Source: Desulfobulbus propionicus
Lineage (GTDB): Bacteria > Desulfobacterota > Desulfobulbia > Desulfobulbales > Desulfobulbaceae
Direction: 5' to 3'
Length of the DNA: 62,094 bases
NCBI GenBank assembly: GCA_002746685.1
Contig: PDQK01000030.1
Span: 1-62,094 of the forward strand
Shown here: one piece after another, positions 1 to 9,879 of the stretch
Numbering within the stretch: the first letter of the stretch is position 1
How the letters are laid out: each line of letters starts with the position of its first letter
Notes under the pieces: model-generated
Database searches by the model: none
What the model saw: the letters and a program-made list of their open reading frames with translations, nothing else
What the model was told of the DNA's origin: nothing
Made by a program: the position numbers and the translations under genes

Positions 1-177
1 ATCATGTCCGGATCTGGGGGTACTGTCTCATGCCTAACCATGTGCATCTTATCGCTGTTCCAGAAACATGAACGAACTAGCCGTCCCTGTGGAGACAGTT
101 TGTTTGTAGATCAACTGGAAAACCTTCTTGGGAGAAAGTTGAAACCACAAAAACCCGGGCCAAAAGTGAAGAATTAG
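1..177 (+). pseudogene. REP-associated tyrosine transposase (Y1_Tnp/RAYT) remnant
   Basis: Two pieces of one protein lie in different frames. Frame 3 gives YCLMPNHVHLIAVPE (about bases 21-65), the HUH metal-binding signature of IS200-like/REP-associated transposases. Frame 1 gives KHERTSRPCGDSLFVDQLE and then a basic tail to the TAG at 175-177, which is the usual C-terminal region of these proteins. The roughly 100 residues that normally separate them, including the catalytic Tyr region, are missing, so this is a deletion relic. It also runs off the left edge, so an intact N-terminus outside the window is possible but could not restore the lost middle. The following bases (about 178-195, GTATGGTGTCCTCGGAAC) resemble what I remember following such genes. 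Confidence 0.7.
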
Positions 178-796
178 GTATGGTGTCCTCGGAACAGCCC
201 CCCGGAACAGCCCGCTTTTTTGAAAAAAGGAGTGGGGTATGGCGATACAACCTTTTACATGCGCTATAATTGAGGGTGGTCAAATTAATTTTTTGGGGCA
301 ACCTGAGAGAGAATGTTACACTGATTGCTTTTATACTCCTTCCTTAGCTCATGTTTCATCAAAACGCTCGATAAATGCAACTTACGGCATTTGCGGCAAG
401 TCCTTTTTTATTTCGGTTATATAATCAGGTAGCCACACCACATCTTTTCACTCGTCCCTCTCCAAATGCCTCTCACTCAAATTACCAACCATATAGCTTT
501 GAAGGGGATGAGCCCATAGGCTTTTTTCACTCACTTGAGGGGAAGTACTACCGATTCCATCAAATTGATCCGGCCGCGACCAGACATGCCATCGTTTTAT
601 TTTATACTTTGCAGAATATGTGGTTCTGTCGTAAGCTTGCTCTAAAAGTCTGATTTCCACCTTTACCTGCCGATTTATGACAATTTTAAAAAAAATAACA
701 TCGTGTCACCTGTCATCTTATGATACGCTGTATTTAGGAATATAATTCATATATAGAGAGAGCCGAATAGCTACACACTAAACCCATTTTTTTTGA
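178..796. other. Intergenic region without a recognisable gene
   Basis: No convincing coding sequence on either strand; short open frames show no known motif and no good ribosome binding site. Bases 190-213 contain two adjacent near-copies of CGGAACAGCCCC. Bases 622-631 read GGTTCTGTCG and the following ten bases resemble the IS6-like end at 3198, so a second decayed insertion-sequence end is possible. The last 100 bases are AT-rich and should hold the promoter of the histidine kinase gene, but no clear -35/-10 pair can be assigned. Confidence 0.5.
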
Positions 797-3163
797 TTGC
801 ACCCATTGATTAAGAGATTTACAAAAATCCTGGACAGGTATAATAAATCGTTTGCCATCAATCCGTTTACCCTGAGGTTTCTTGACGGTGACACAGAAAA
901 AGCATTCAAAAGTGTTTATTTCCAGAACAACCTCCAAATCGGCAGGCTCTGTCATCTGATTGCCATAGTCTTTTTCTGGGCAATTGGCCTATGGGGTGGG
1001 TATGTCCTTGACCCATCCCGTTTTATGACCTGGTCCGTTGTCACCCTGTCCGTTACAGCCATGTTTCTCTTGAGCCTGGCTTCCTCTTTTCTGACCCCCT
1101 CCGTATACGCTAAATATTGGCAGCAACTCTATGCACTGTATGTGGTTATGGCCGGAACAGGGATTACCATTGCCTCGGTTTTCCCTGGAGTAGAATATCC
1201 CCTATACAACTTTGTCGACATTATTTTCTGTCTGTTCTTCTGTTATGCATTGATTCGCCTTACCTTTCTTTGGGCAATTTTAGCAGGGAACCTGACCATT
1301 GTTATATACACATTTGCCAGTTGGTTTTTCACTGATATCCCGCCTGCTGTTTTACTCAATCATGTTTTTTTTATATTAGGAATTAACATCTTGGGGATAG
1401 TGGTTAATTATGCCCTGGAATATATGGCACGCCGAGATTTTATCCTCAACGAACTACTCAGGGAAGAACAGGAAAAAACCGCAAACACCAATATGCAATT
1501 GGAGCAGATGGTCAAGGACCGGACCAGTGCATTGCGTGAAACCAACCAGAATCTACGTTCGACCCTTAATCGGGAAAGAGTACTCGTCCACAAACTCGAG
1601 CAGGAAGAGGAGGGGCTAAAGCAAAGTCTTACCCTGCTCGAACAGGCTGAAAAAATTGCCAGACTAGGCTACTATGAAATTAACTGGAAAACCCAGGAAA
1701 ACAACTGTTCAAAAGGATTTAGATCCATTTTTAAAATAGAGGATACAGCCCCCCCGCCAACCTATGGTGAATTTACAACCTTTATCCATGATGCTGAGCG
1801 GCCACAGGTACAACAGCAGGTACAAGACTTCCTGACAAACAAAGAGCCGATCTCTGTAGAATTTTCCATAACAGATAGCAGGCAACAAGTACGTCAACTG
1901 TACTGGTACGCAGATAACGTCCATGAAGAATCAGGTGCACCAATGTTCTCAAGAGGCGTTGTCCAGGATATCACCCAGCGAAAAAAAGCCGAATTTGAAT
2001 TAAAAGAGATCGAAAAACAACTCCTCCAGGCTCAAAAACTGGAGTCTATCGGCCGTCTTGCCGGTGGGGTTGCCCACGACTACAACAACATCTCCAGTAT
2101 CATTATAGGATATGCGGAGCTTGCCATAGACAAACTGGGGCCCAACCACCCTATTTGTTCCAATCTGGAGGGAATCCTCCAGGCAGCAACACGCTCCTCA
2201 GAAATCACCAGGCAGCTTCTTGCCTTTGCCAAAAAGCAAACCATTGCACCAAAGACACTGAACCTCAACATCACCATGAAAGGCATGCTGAAAATGCTCA
2301 AACGCCTTATTGGTGAAAATATTGACCTTGCATGGATTCCTGGCGAAAATATATGGTCCATAAAGATAGACCCATCTCAGATAGACCAGATTCTTGCAAA
2401 CCTCTGCGTTAATGCCCGGGATGCGATAGCCGGGGTGGGAAAAATCACGATTGAAACCGAAAATACCATTATCGATGAAACATACTGCAAGCGTTCCCCC
2501 GATGCAGTCCCGGGCGAGTATGTTCTGCTGGCAGTGTCAGATAATGGCAGCGGTATAGAGAAAGAACATCTGGACTCTATCTTTGAACCTTTCTTCACCA
2601 CCAAGGGCCTGGGTACAGGTACAGGCCTGGGCCTGGCAACAATTCATGGAATCGTCAAGCAAAATAACGGCTTTATCCATGTGTACAGCGAACCTGGCCA
2701 GGGAACCTCATTCAAGATTTATCTGCCACGCTGCTATGACAATACAATTGAAGTCGAACAAGCTCAGGACGTCTGCCAACTGAAAGGCTCAGGCGAGACC
2801 ATACTGGTGGTTGAAGATGATGCCTCCATCCTTGAGTTGACCAAAGATATACTGGAAAGCAAAGGGTACTGTGTTTTAGCTGCCGGAACCCCCAGTGAAG
2901 CGATACGTCTGGCAGAGACAGAAAGTTCCATATCTCTGCTGCTTACAGACGTTATTATGCCAGAAATGAACGGAAAAGACCTGGCAGTCAAACTCAGAGA
3001 AAACAATCCGGAATTAAAGGTACTCTATATGTCTGGTTATACGGCCGATGTTATTGCCCACCATGGGGTTCTCGAGCGTGGTGTCCAATTTATCAACAAA
3101 CCCTACACCGTCAAAGAACTCAGCCGGAAAATCAGTGAGGTGATTCGAACACCGTATCCCTAA
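797..3163 (+). CDS. Membrane-bound hybrid sensor histidine kinase with receiver domain
   Basis: Predicted inner-membrane sensor kinase of 788 residues. About six hydrophobic segments (roughly residues 50-210) precede a coiled coil (about 215-280), a PAS-like region (about 280-400), a HisKA dimerisation box with GGVAHDYNN (His427), an HATPase domain with N box [13 protein letters not shown] and G boxes DNGSGI and GTGLGL, and a C-terminal receiver domain with phosphoacceptor Asp718 in [13 protein letters not shown]. All residues needed for autophosphorylation and phosphotransfer are present. The only start consistent with the N-terminus is a TTG at 797 with a weak ribosome site. No response regulator or output gene is adjacent, so it is an orphan with unknown signal and target. 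Flanked on both sides by transposase relics. Confidence 0.9.
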   Translation: MHPLIKRFTKILDRYNKSFAINPFTLRFLDGDTEKAFKSVYFQNNLQIGRLCHLIAIVFFWAIGLWGGYVLDPSRFMTWSVVTLSVTAMFLLSLASSFLTPSVYAKYWQQLYALYVVMAGTGITIASVFPGVEYPLYNFVDIIFCLFFCYALIRLTFLWAILAGNLTIVIYTFASWFFTDIPPAVLLNHVFFILGINILGIVVNYALEYMARRDFILNELLREEQEKTANTNMQLEQMVKDRTSALRETNQNLRSTLNRERVLVHKLEQEEEGLKQSLTLLEQAEKIARLGYYEINWKTQENNCSKGFRSIFKIEDTAPPPTYGEFTTFIHDAERPQVQQQVQDFLTNKEPISVEFSITDSRQQVRQLYWYADNVHEESGAPMFSRGVVQDITQRKKAEFELKEIEKQLLQAQKLESIGRLAGGVAHDYNNISSIIIGYAELAIDKLGPNHPICSNLEGILQAATRSSEITRQLLAFAKKQTIAPKTLNLNITMKGMLKMLKRLIGENIDLAWIPGENIWSIKIDPSQIDQILANLCVNARDAIAGVGKITIETENTIIDETYCKRSPDAVPGEYVLLAVSDNGSGIEKEHLDSIFEPFFTTKGLGTGTGLGLATIHGIVKQNNGFIHVYSEPGQGTSFKIYLPRCYDNTIEVEQAQDVCQLKGSGETILVVEDDASILELTKDILESKGYCVLAAGTPSEAIRLAETESSISLLLTDVIMPEMNGKDLAVKLRENNPELKVLYMSGYTADVIAHHGVLERGVQFINKPYTVKELSRKISEVIRTPYP

Positions 3164-3197
3164 GACCGTCCTGCCTCATGGCGATTTCCATAACCTG

Positions 3198-3578
3198 GGT
3201 TCTGTCGCAAACGTGACTCAGCCATTGGCAAGCTTGCCAGCTTCTGCTACGATATTCTCATTTCCCGTGGAGGAAATCAAATGGGTCAAATTTCCGTATT
3301 CCTCCGGAATTACTGTCCGATTTCAATGGAGTACACAGTGAAAGGGATATGCGGAAAAATACAATACCAGGCAAATCTAAAGTACCCGCGACCAGTTACA
3401 CGTCAGAAATCGAGAATAACACTGAAATACATATCCCGTGATTGATTACATCGATAGTTTTAACTTCTTTATCCACAGCCCGGTAGAGATCATACCATAT
3501 CCCCTTGACCTTTCTACAGGTTTCATCAATTCGCCAACGTGTGCCAGCAGCTTTCTTCCTTTTCCAAAACTCAGTCAC
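3198..3578 (-). pseudogene. IS6-family insertion sequence relic
   Basis: The minus-strand frame at 3396-3578 reads WRIDETCRKVKG then LYRAVDK and TID, the conserved block around the first catalytic Asp of IS6/IS26-type DDE transposases. The left edge at 3198-3211, GGTTCTGTCGCAAA, matches the style of IS6-family terminal inverted repeats, and a short frame ending just inside it could be the transposase C-terminus. The element is about 400 bases instead of about 800, lacks the N-terminal helix-turn-helix and a right inverted repeat, and homology stops right after TID where a copy of a dispersed motif (3438-3452) begins. It cannot encode an active enzyme. Confidence 0.65.
3384..3452. repeat. Dispersed motif copies D (direct pair in the IS6 relic)
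   Basis: CCCGCGACCAGTTAC (about 3387-3401) and CCCGTGATTGATTAC (about 3438-3452) are two related copies in the same direction inside the IS6 relic. Homology to transposase ends where the second copy starts. They differ from the consensus at 1-5 positions. Confidence 0.35.
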
Positions 3579-3642
3579 CAGAAGAGAAGTGAGACTGTAA
3601 AAAACTAAACTCCAGGGTTGAAGAAAAAAGGTGGGTTATACA

Positions 3643-4689
3643 CTACTCAAACAGCCGTGCTTGCTGCCCCTGAACAGGGGCGGCTTTATTAAAATGTTTA
3701 TACGCAGCCTCTGTAGCCATTCGTCCGCGGGGGGTTCGCATAAGGAACCCGGATTGGATAAGAAAGGGTTCATAGACATCTTCAAGGGTATTTTTTTCTT
3801 CGCAGACTGCGGTGGCAAGAGTGTCGAGTCCGATGGGGCCGCCACCAAATTTATCGATCAAGGTGAGGAGAACTCTGCGGTCCATTTCATCCAGGCCAAG
3901 CTGGTCCACGTTGAGCATGGTCAGGGCTTTATCAGCCATGGTTGCTGTTATGGTGGATTCTCCTGCTACTTCTGAAAAATCACGAACTCTACGGAGCAGA
4001 CGGTTGGCAATTCTAGGCGTTCCACGGGATCTTTTGCCAAGCTCTAATGCACCTTCTTTTTCGATATGAATATCAAAAAGGCCAGCAGCTCGCTGAACAA
4101 TGGTCATAAGCTCTTCAGGGGTATAGAACTCGAGGCGTAAAATGACTCCAAATCGATCTCGAAGGGGCGGGGTGAGCAGTCCGGTTCTGGTGGTTGCACC
4201 AACCAGGGTAAAGCGAGGTAAGTCCATTTTTACCGAACGAGCTCCGGGCCCCTGGCCGATGACCAGGTCGAGCTGGTAATCTTCCATGGCAGGGTATAAA
4301 ATCTCTTCCACGACATGGTTGAGCCGGTGGATTTCGTCAATAAAGAGCACGTCTCCAGCCTGAAGGCTAGTGAGGATGGCAGCTAAATCTCCAGGGCGCT
4401 CAATCACTGGCCCGGAGGTCACTTTGATATTGGCTCCCATCTCATTGGCGATAATGTAGGCCAGGGTTGTTTTACCAAGCCCTGGAAAACCGTGGAAGAG
4501 CACATGATCCAACGGCTCACCGCGCTTTCTGGCAGCTTCGATAAAAATAGATAAGCTTTGTTTCAGTTGGCTCTGGCCGATATACTGGTCCAATGTTTGC
4601 GGTCGTAAATTGACGCCTTCCTGATACTCATCACCCAGTTCTTCGCCTGATACCAGTCGCTTCCCGCCAATTTCTTCTTCAAAATTCAT
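3643..4689 (-). CDS. ruvB: Holliday junction branch migration helicase RuvB
   Basis: AAA+ motor of the RuvAB complex that drives branch migration of Holliday junctions in recombination repair. The 348-residue protein has Walker [10 protein letters not shown] (about residues 68-75), Walker [12 protein letters not shown], sensor ATTRTGLL and a C-terminal winged helix with [10 protein letters not shown] chose the ATG at 4689 (MNFEEE) because AAGGTGAG lies just upstream; a GTG five codons earlier is possible. It is the last gene of a yebC-ruvC-ruvA-ruvB run, separated from ruvA by 25 bases. Ordinary family length and motifs. Confidence 0.97.
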   Translation of the reverse strand: MNFEEEIGGKRLVSGEELGDEYQEGVNLRPQTLDQYIGQSQLKQSLSIFIEAARKRGEPLDHVLFHGFPGLGKTTLAYIIANEMGANIKVTSGPVIERPGDLAAILTSLQAGDVLFIDEIHRLNHVVEEILYPAMEDYQLDLVIGQGPGARSVKMDLPRFTLVGATTRTGLLTPPLRDRFGVILRLEFYTPEELMTIVQRAAGLFDIHIEKEGALELGKRSRGTPRIANRLLRRVRDFSEVAGESTITATMADKALTMLNVDQLGLDEMDRRVLLTLIDKFGGGPIGLDTLATAVCEEKNTLEDVYEPFLIQSGFLMRTPRGRMATEAAYKHFNKAAPVQGQQARLFE

Positions 4690-4714
4690 GTGCTCACCTT
4701 CCACTCAGCATGTT

Positions 4715-5353
4715 TCAAACACTTGCCAAACCTTGCAAGGCCAGCCTGATCAACTCTTCAACAGCCATTACCTCAGCATCCTTGCCATACTGCTTTTGCA
4801 CACTGCGCAGTGCCTGCCAAGCCAGATGTTGAGGGTAACCCAAATTCACCAGCGCAGAGACCGCATCCTGTACCGGATTGGTCGTGGCAGCAGGTATTCC
4901 ACCACCACTGGGCAGCACCACTTTTGCAGCTCCAGTAAAGCTGCCAGCCAAACCTCCGACCTTTTCAGCCAACTCCACACATAAACGCTGGGCGGTTTTC
5001 TTCCCCACCCCTGGAACAGCAGTGAGCCTTGCGTGATCTTCCATGCTGATGGCTGAAGTAAGCTCGTTGCTGTCCAGTGTAGATAACATTGCCAGTCCCA
5101 GCTTGGGCCCGATCCCGGAAACGCCGGTTATGAGCAGAAACAGCTCTTTTACTTCCTGATTTTCAAAACCATACAGCGTGATGGCATCCTCTCGCACACT
5201 GGTATGGATGAGGAGAAAACATTTCTCTCCCACCTCTGGTAGATAATCAAAGGTACGGGAGGAGATAAAAACCTCATATCCAACTCCGGATACATCGATA
5301 ATTGCTGACGCTGGTGATTTTTGCTGCAGGGTACCGCTAAGGGAAGCAATCAT
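4715..5353 (-). CDS. ruvA: Holliday junction DNA-binding subunit RuvA
   Basis: RuvA tetramers hold the four-way junction and load RuvB. The 212-residue protein starts MIASLSGTL, typical of the OB-fold N-terminal domain, followed by two helix-hairpin-helix motifs (ITGVSGIGPKLGLAML and LTAVPGVGKKTAQRL) and, after a flexible linker rich in Gly and Ala, the small C-terminal domain (ALVNLGYPQHLAWQAL) that contacts RuvB. It sits between ruvC and ruvB in the standard order. Nothing unusual. Confidence 0.96.
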   Translation of the reverse strand: MIASLSGTLQQKSPASAIIDVSGVGYEVFISSRTFDYLPEVGEKCFLLIHTSVREDAITLYGFENQEVKELFLLITGVSGIGPKLGLAMLSTLDSNELTSAISMEDHARLTAVPGVGKKTAQRLCVELAEKVGGLAGSFTGAAKVVLPSGGGIPAATTNPVQDAVSALVNLGYPQHLAWQALRSVQKQYGKDAEVMAVEELIRLALQGLASV

Positions 5354-5382
5354 AGAAAAAGGAGAAAAAGATCAGATTGGGA

Positions 5383-5892
5383 TTAACTGTTTACCTGCAG
5401 CCGCTTATCATACTGCAGGTGATAGGCATGGCAGATGGCTACAGCCAACGCGTCTGCAGCATCGCTGGAGGGGCTTTTCTCCAACTCAAGGAGAACCCGC
5501 ACCATGTGCTGCACTTGAGCTTTCTCGGCCTGACCATACCCTGAGACCGCCTGCTTGACCTTCTTGGCCGTATAATCATAGGCAGCAAGGGAATGCTGCG
5601 TGATAGCCACAATGGCAGCACCCCTTGCATGCCCCAGCTTCAGCGCTGAGCGAGGATTCTGGTCAACGAACACATCTTCGACAGCTGCGACCTGGGGCTG
5701 GTACGTGTCAATGACTTCACTCAATCCCTTGAAAATGAGAGAAAGCCGCCTAGGAAAGCTCGCTTCATGGGTGGTACGAATAGTGCCACAGGCAATAAAA
5801 CCAAGCTCCTGCCCTCTGGAGGCGATCACCCCGTATCCAGTCACCCTGGACCCGGGATCAACCCCCAGAATCCGTACCACAGGCAAGGCCAT
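5383..5892 (-). CDS. ruvC: Holliday junction resolvase RuvC
   Basis: Endonuclease that resolves Holliday junctions by paired nicks. In 169 residues it shows the RNase H-like fold signatures: ILGVDPGSRVTGYG with the first catalytic Asp, AAVEDVFV with a catalytic Glu, and DAADALAVAICH with the C-terminal acidic pair. Start ATG at 5892 lies 2 bases after the yebC stop, so the two are probably translated together. The protein matches the usual family length. Confidence 0.97.
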   Translation of the reverse strand: MALPVVRILGVDPGSRVTGYGVIASRGQELGFIACGTIRTTHEASFPRRLSLIFKGLSEVIDTYQPQVAAVEDVFVDQNPRSALKLGHARGAAIVAITQHSLAAYDYTAKKVKQAVSGYGQAEKAQVQHMVRVLLELEKSPSSDAADALAVAICHAYHLQYDKRLQVNS

Positions 5893-5894
5893 TA

Positions 5895-6644
5895 TCAGGA
5901 AAGAGCCTCAATCAGCTCATCCGGGATATCAAAGTTGGCGTGCACCTTTTGCACGTCGTCATGATCTTCCAGGTTTTCCAATAGCTTAAGTAAGGATTTA
6001 GCAGGCTTTTCTTCTCCAACTTCCACCACGTTCTTGGGAATCATGGAAATGGACACTTCAGAGAATTTTACCTCGCTTTTTTCAAGCTGTTCAACCACTT
6101 CGCTGAAGTCTTCCGGTTCGGTGAGGATCTGAAAAGCCTCTTCCTCTTCCACCACGTCTTCAGCTCCGGCCTCAAGGGCAACGTCCATCAGCGTTTCTTC
6201 GTCTATCCCTTCCTTATCCACCATGATGGAACCTTTCTTATCAAACATCCAGGCAACACAGCCAGATTCACCAAGGTTGCCACCGCTCTTACTGAAAAAA
6301 TGGCGGATATCAGCAACGGTGCGATTCTTGTTGTCAGTCATGGTTTCTACCAGAACAGCCACACCACCTGGACCATAGCCTTCGTAGAGAATTTCCTCGT
6401 ACACAGCACCATCTACATCTCCGGTCCCCTTCTTGATTGCCCGGTCGATATTATCCTTGGGCATATTCTCTGCTTTTGCTGCGGTAACCGCGCTTCGCAG
6501 ACGTGGGTTACCATCGGGGTCCCCGCCGCCCATCTTGGCAGCAATGGTGATCTCCTTGATCAACTTGGTAAAAATTTTCCCCCGTTTGGCATCATTTGCC
6601 CCTTTCTTCCGCTTGATGGTGCTCCATTTTGAATGTCCTGACAC
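5895..6644 (-). CDS. yebC: YebC/PmpR-family protein
   Basis: Member of the YebC/PmpR (TACO1-like) family, recognised from the near-invariant N-terminus [15 protein letters not shown] and the block [12 protein letters not shown]. Members have been described as transcription regulators and more recently as factors acting on ribosomes stalled at difficult peptides; which applies here is not visible in the sequence. Full length at 249 residues, with an acidic middle domain. Directly precedes ruvC, a very common linkage that suggests co-transcription rather than a direct repair role. Confidence 0.95.
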   Translation of the reverse strand: MSGHSKWSTIKRKKGANDAKRGKIFTKLIKEITIAAKMGGGDPDGNPRLRSAVTAAKAENMPKDNIDRAIKKGTGDVDGAVYEEILYEGYGPGGVAVLVETMTDNKNRTVADIRHFFSKSGGNLGESGCVAWMFDKKGSIMVDKEGIDEETLMDVALEAGAEDVVEEEEAFQILTEPEDFSEVVEQLEKSEVKFSEVSISMIPKNVVEVGEEKPAKSLLKLLENLEDHDDVQKVHANFDIPDELIEALS

Positions 6645-6717
6645 TGCGCTACTCCCCTAAATCTTACTATTTATCTTTTGCCGAATGTTACAGGCTATAT
6701 TATATCCCTTTTGCAGG

Positions 6718-7329
6718 TTACCCTTTCTTCCGCTGGGGTCGAAACCCCTTACCTAAAATGAACACTTCCCGACTCTCCACCCGTGAACTCTGCGGCTTGA
6801 CAATCTTCACCGTGTTGAAAAACGGTTTATACTCATTCACCACCCCAGGAAAATCCTCTCCCTGGAAAGCTTTTACATACAGGGTGCCGTTTTCATGCAG
6901 CAACAAAGTGGCTAATTCCAGCACCCGCCTGACCAGCCGCATGGATTGCTGATGATCTGCATACTGGCTGCCGGTGGTTCGTGGAGCCATATCACTGAGC
7001 ACAACATGGAACCCAGGCCAACGCTTACGTAAAAGTGGCACAAGGTCATCAGCGTAGACATCATAACAGAGCCAGTGAATTTCAGCATTGGGTTTTTGGC
7101 TGGGAATATCAGTAGCCTGCAGATCCACCCCCACAACGGTGCCACGCTCACCTACTCTTTCAGCCGTGTAGAGGCTCCAGCTCCCGGGATGACAGCCAAA
7201 ATCGATCACCCGCTGTCCCTTTTTTAAAAACGTATGTTTTTTTTGAGCCTCATCCAGCTTGTACACTGAACGGGCTGGATAGTTATCTTTTTTGGCCTTT
7301 TTAGAATAAAAATCGTTAATTTTACGCAT
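6718..7329 (-). CDS. rlmE: 23S rRNA 2'-O-ribose methyltransferase RlmE (FtsJ/RrmJ)
   Basis: S-adenosylmethionine-dependent methyltransferase of the RrmJ/FtsJ fold that modifies 23S rRNA in the large subunit. The 203-residue protein has the N-terminal DFYSKKAKKDNYPARSVYKL block, motif I as DFGCHPGSWS (more usual form DLGAAPGGWS), motif IV with the catalytic Asp in VVLSDMAPRTTG, and a catalytic Lys in LYVKAF. The variant motif I still keeps the Pro-Gly loop. Lies between cca and yebC on the same strand. Confidence 0.9.
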   Translation of the reverse strand: MRKINDFYSKKAKKDNYPARSVYKLDEAQKKHTFLKKGQRVIDFGCHPGSWSLYTAERVGERGTVVGVDLQATDIPSQKPNAEIHWLCYDVYADDLVPLLRKRWPGFHVVLSDMAPRTTGSQYADHQQSMRLVRRVLELATLLLHENGTLYVKAFQGEDFPGVVNEYKPFFNTVKIVKPQSSRVESREVFILGKGFRPQRKKG

Positions 7330-7355
7330 CTTCTTTCACTCAACGTACGGAGTGC

Positions 7356-8840
7356 TCATTGTTCTGCATGCTCATCTGCACACGAAATGGCTAATGCAAG
7401 TGCTTGTTCGCGGGTGGTTATCTGTTGCTCCATCTGGGCGTCTTGCACCTTCTGCAGGATTTTTTTAAACAGTGGGCCTGGTGTCAGGCCCAGCTCTTTA
7501 ATGAGATCATTTCCAGTGAGCAGGCGGGGAGCTTCCAGCACAGGTTGCACCTTCTCCTTCTGAACGCTCAGGACTCGTGCAAGCAGATCACCCAGTTCAG
7601 TTTCGATATCCTGGGGCTGCAGTTCACCTTTACCAGCCCTGGCATCAGCCATGGCCAGTAAAAATAATCCCAGCAGCTCTGGCCCGACGGTTTTGATAAG
7701 CCGAATACACGCTTTGGTAGATATTTCACCTGTTCTCCCTACATTAAGCAGGTGAAAGAGCCGCATATGATGAGCAACCAGCAAGGCTACCTGGTCAGCA
7801 CTCTGCTTACTCCATCGATGCCGTTCAGCGACCTGCTTCACCAGTCGCGCACCAACCTGATCGTGATTATAAAAGGTGATCCGGTTATCACGACGCTCAT
7901 CAAGAGCATGGGTTACAGGCTTGCCTAAGTCATGGCACAAGGCTGCCCACTTGAGCAGGTTACGATTACCGCCCTGCTGCAGGTACTGATCAAACTCTTG
8001 CCCGTAGCCAGAGTACCCGTGATCTTGCTGCTTAACCAGCAGCTCCATCTGCTCAAGAGCTTCCAGGCTGTGAAAAAAAACGTCAAGATGATGGCTGGCT
8101 GGCTGGGCCATTCCTACCCCGCCCTGTAACTCTGGCAGTACTTCCCATAACAGGCCGCTGGATGCCATCTGGGTAAATGTACGTGCTGCCCGGCCTGACC
8201 CCATAATCAGATCAAGTTCATGATGGATGCGCTCACTGGAGACCTTATCGATCAAATGGGCCTGTTGTGTAACCAACGCAACAGTTTGCTCTTCCAATGA
8301 AAAACCAAGCACAGCAGCAAAGCGGTATACCCGGAGCAGACGCAGAGGATCATGCACAAAGCTCTCTGCAAAGGGTATTCGGATCTGCTTGTCCACTAAA
8401 TCCTGTAAACCACCAGCAGGATCAATAACGTTTAAAAAAACCGCTTTGTTGTTTTCCAAAAACCTGTCAAGCTGAACAGCCAAAGAATTGATACTCATGT
8501 CTCGGAGCTGCAACTCCTCCTCAATGGTAACAGCTCCGTCGCGAAACGAAGAGAAATCAAGCGTCACCCCTCGGCAAACAACCCGTGCAGCATCTTCATT
8601 GCGCCCCAGGGGAACGTAGGTACCACCTGTCACTTGTACACATGTTTGGGCCCACTGCTTGGCATCCTGCTCCACAGTAAGGTCTATATCCTCTGGCACT
8701 CTTCCCAGTAAAAGGTCACGTACTGTGCCGCCTGCAAGATAGAGCGATCCTTCCTTGCGGGCAGAGACCTCAGCTAGAGCATCTCGCAGCCAACGGGGAA
8801 AAACCGTCACAAGCGTGGTAAAGGCTATCGCGCTACTCAA
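7356..8840 (-). CDS. cca: tRNA nucleotidyltransferase / poly(A) polymerase family protein with HD domain
   Basis: Class II nucleotidyltransferase, probably the CCA-adding enzyme that completes tRNA 3' ends. It shows LYLAGGTVRDLLLG followed by EDIDLTVE (the catalytic GG and DxD), the RNA-binding RDMSIN and PLRLLRVYRFA blocks, and a C-terminal HD phosphohydrolase domain with LCHDLGKP. I place the start at a TTG (8840), where AAGGAG lies 8 bases upstream; a longer frame from 8915 would reach deep into the preceding gene. The TTG overlaps the stop of that gene by 8 bases, which suggests coupled translation. About 494 residues. A poly(A) polymerase role cannot be excluded from motifs alone. Confidence 0.88.
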   Translation of the reverse strand: MSSAIAFTTLVTVFPRWLRDALAEVSARKEGSLYLAGGTVRDLLLGRVPEDIDLTVEQDAKQWAQTCVQVTGGTYVPLGRNEDAARVVCRGVTLDFSSFRDGAVTIEEELQLRDMSINSLAVQLDRFLENNKAVFLNVIDPAGGLQDLVDKQIRIPFAESFVHDPLRLLRVYRFAAVLGFSLEEQTVALVTQQAHLIDKVSSERIHHELDLIMGSGRAARTFTQMASSGLLWEVLPELQGGVGMAQPASHHLDVFFHSLEALEQMELLVKQQDHGYSGYGQEFDQYLQQGGNRNLLKWAALCHDLGKPVTHALDERRDNRITFYNHDQVGARLVKQVAERHRWSKQSADQVALLVAHHMRLFHLLNVGRTGEISTKACIRLIKTVGPELLGLFLLAMADARAGKGELQPQDIETELGDLLARVLSVQKEKVQPVLEAPRLLTGNDLIKELGLTPGPLFKKILQKVQDAQMEQQITTREQALALAISCADEHAEQ

Positions 8841-9879
8841 CCCGCCACTCCTTGAGTTGAGCAGGAGTAATGGGAGCAAACTCGAGCAGTTCTGTGGTTG
8901 CAGCGTACCTGACATTTACCTTGAGCGGTGCGACTTGGCCTCCAACTTTTTTGCTTAAACTGGTAACTACGCCTCCAGCTGCCTGAAGTAGTACGTTGCG
9001 CTGCTCTGTATCCATCATCTGTTGCCCGTGGCGAAGCACTCCCGTTGGGCCGGGCCGCCCCTCAGCTTCAAGCAATACGTCCTGGTCTGGTTGATATAAT
9101 GAGGCGATCCGTTTATTTTCCTCCTGGTTTCTCCCAACACTCAACCACGCCTGGTTGTCAACCATAAACTGACGTCCAACCAGGAGCAGATTCACATCAT
9201 GGGGTGTAATATCCTTTGCATCTCTACCAAACTGTCCTCCATACAACCGACCAATCCGACCACCAAGCATGGAATCGGTCAAGAGGCACCCTCCAGCAGG
9301 ATTGGGAAAATCCTTAATCCCGTAACCTTTGGCAAGCTTGAACTGCGGTTTTCGACCTCGCCCCGACAGATTAAGTAATCGGGAACGATCAACCAGGCCC
9401 TCAAGCTCTGGTTTGGTCGGTTCCAGAGTTTGAGCACTTAATGGCCTGACGAGTATGTCTGCGCACCCGGCCTCACGCTCAATGAGCTGGAGGGCATCTC
9501 TACGCTGGGACATGGGACGTTGCCCAACCACCTCGCCAGTGACCAGAAAATCAGCTCCAAACCGGGTCATCAGCTCTCTGGCTCTGGTCAGCATCATAAT
9601 TTTGCAATCAATGCAGGGGTTAAAGTTTTTCCCAAACCCGTGAACAGGACTGCGTAACAGCTTCAGATAGCCTGTACTGAGGTCCACCAGTTCAACATTG
9701 ATGTTGTATTTTTCCAGCACCTCAGCCTTGTACTGCTCCTGGTGCTCCAGGAGGGCATAGTCAAAAAAAGGGGTAACAAATTTAAGCGCAACAACCTCGA
9801 TATCCTGCTCAGCTATCACCCGGCAGGCCAGTATGGAATCAAGCCCGCCGGAAAAAAGAGCCAGTGCTTTTGTAGCCAT
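8833..9879 (-). CDS. PP-loop ATPase related to tRNA thiolation enzymes (ThiI/MnmA-like with NFACT-R-like C-terminus)
   Basis: 348 residues beginning with a PP-loop ATP-pyrophosphatase motif, ALFSGGLDSILA, as in enzymes that adenylate and thiolate tRNA bases. A CxxC-type site follows in NPCIDCKIMMLTRA and another Cys in NPAGGCLLT, positions where such enzymes carry their sulfur-transfer residues. The C-terminal third (about 225-348) is of the kind found in similar proteins in anaerobes and resembles the NFACT RNA-binding module. Such genes are often annotated as tRNA 2-thiouridylase or methyltransferase; the exact modified base is not known to me. Its ATG overlaps the recN stop by one base. 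Confidence 0.75.
   Translation of the reverse strand: MATKALALFSGGLDSILACRVIAEQDIEVVALKFVTPFFDYALLEHQEQYKAEVLEKYNINVELVDLSTGYLKLLRSPVHGFGKNFNPCIDCKIMMLTRARELMTRFGADFLVTGEVVGQRPMSQRRDALQLIEREAGCADILVRPLSAQTLEPTKPELEGLVDRSRLLNLSGRGRKPQFKLAKGYGIKDFPNPAGGCLLTDSMLGGRIGRLYGGQFGRDAKDITPHDVNLLLVGRQFMVDNQAWLSVGRNQEENKRIASLYQPDQDVLLEAEGRPGPTGVLRHGQQMMDTEQRNVLLQAAGGVVTSLSKKVGGQVAPLKVNVRYAATTELLEFAPITPAQLKEWRVE

Noticed and set aside
448..660. Minus-strand open frame of 70 codons near the left end
   Set aside because: No known motif, no ribosome site and no homologous pattern recognised; more likely chance in a relic-rich region.
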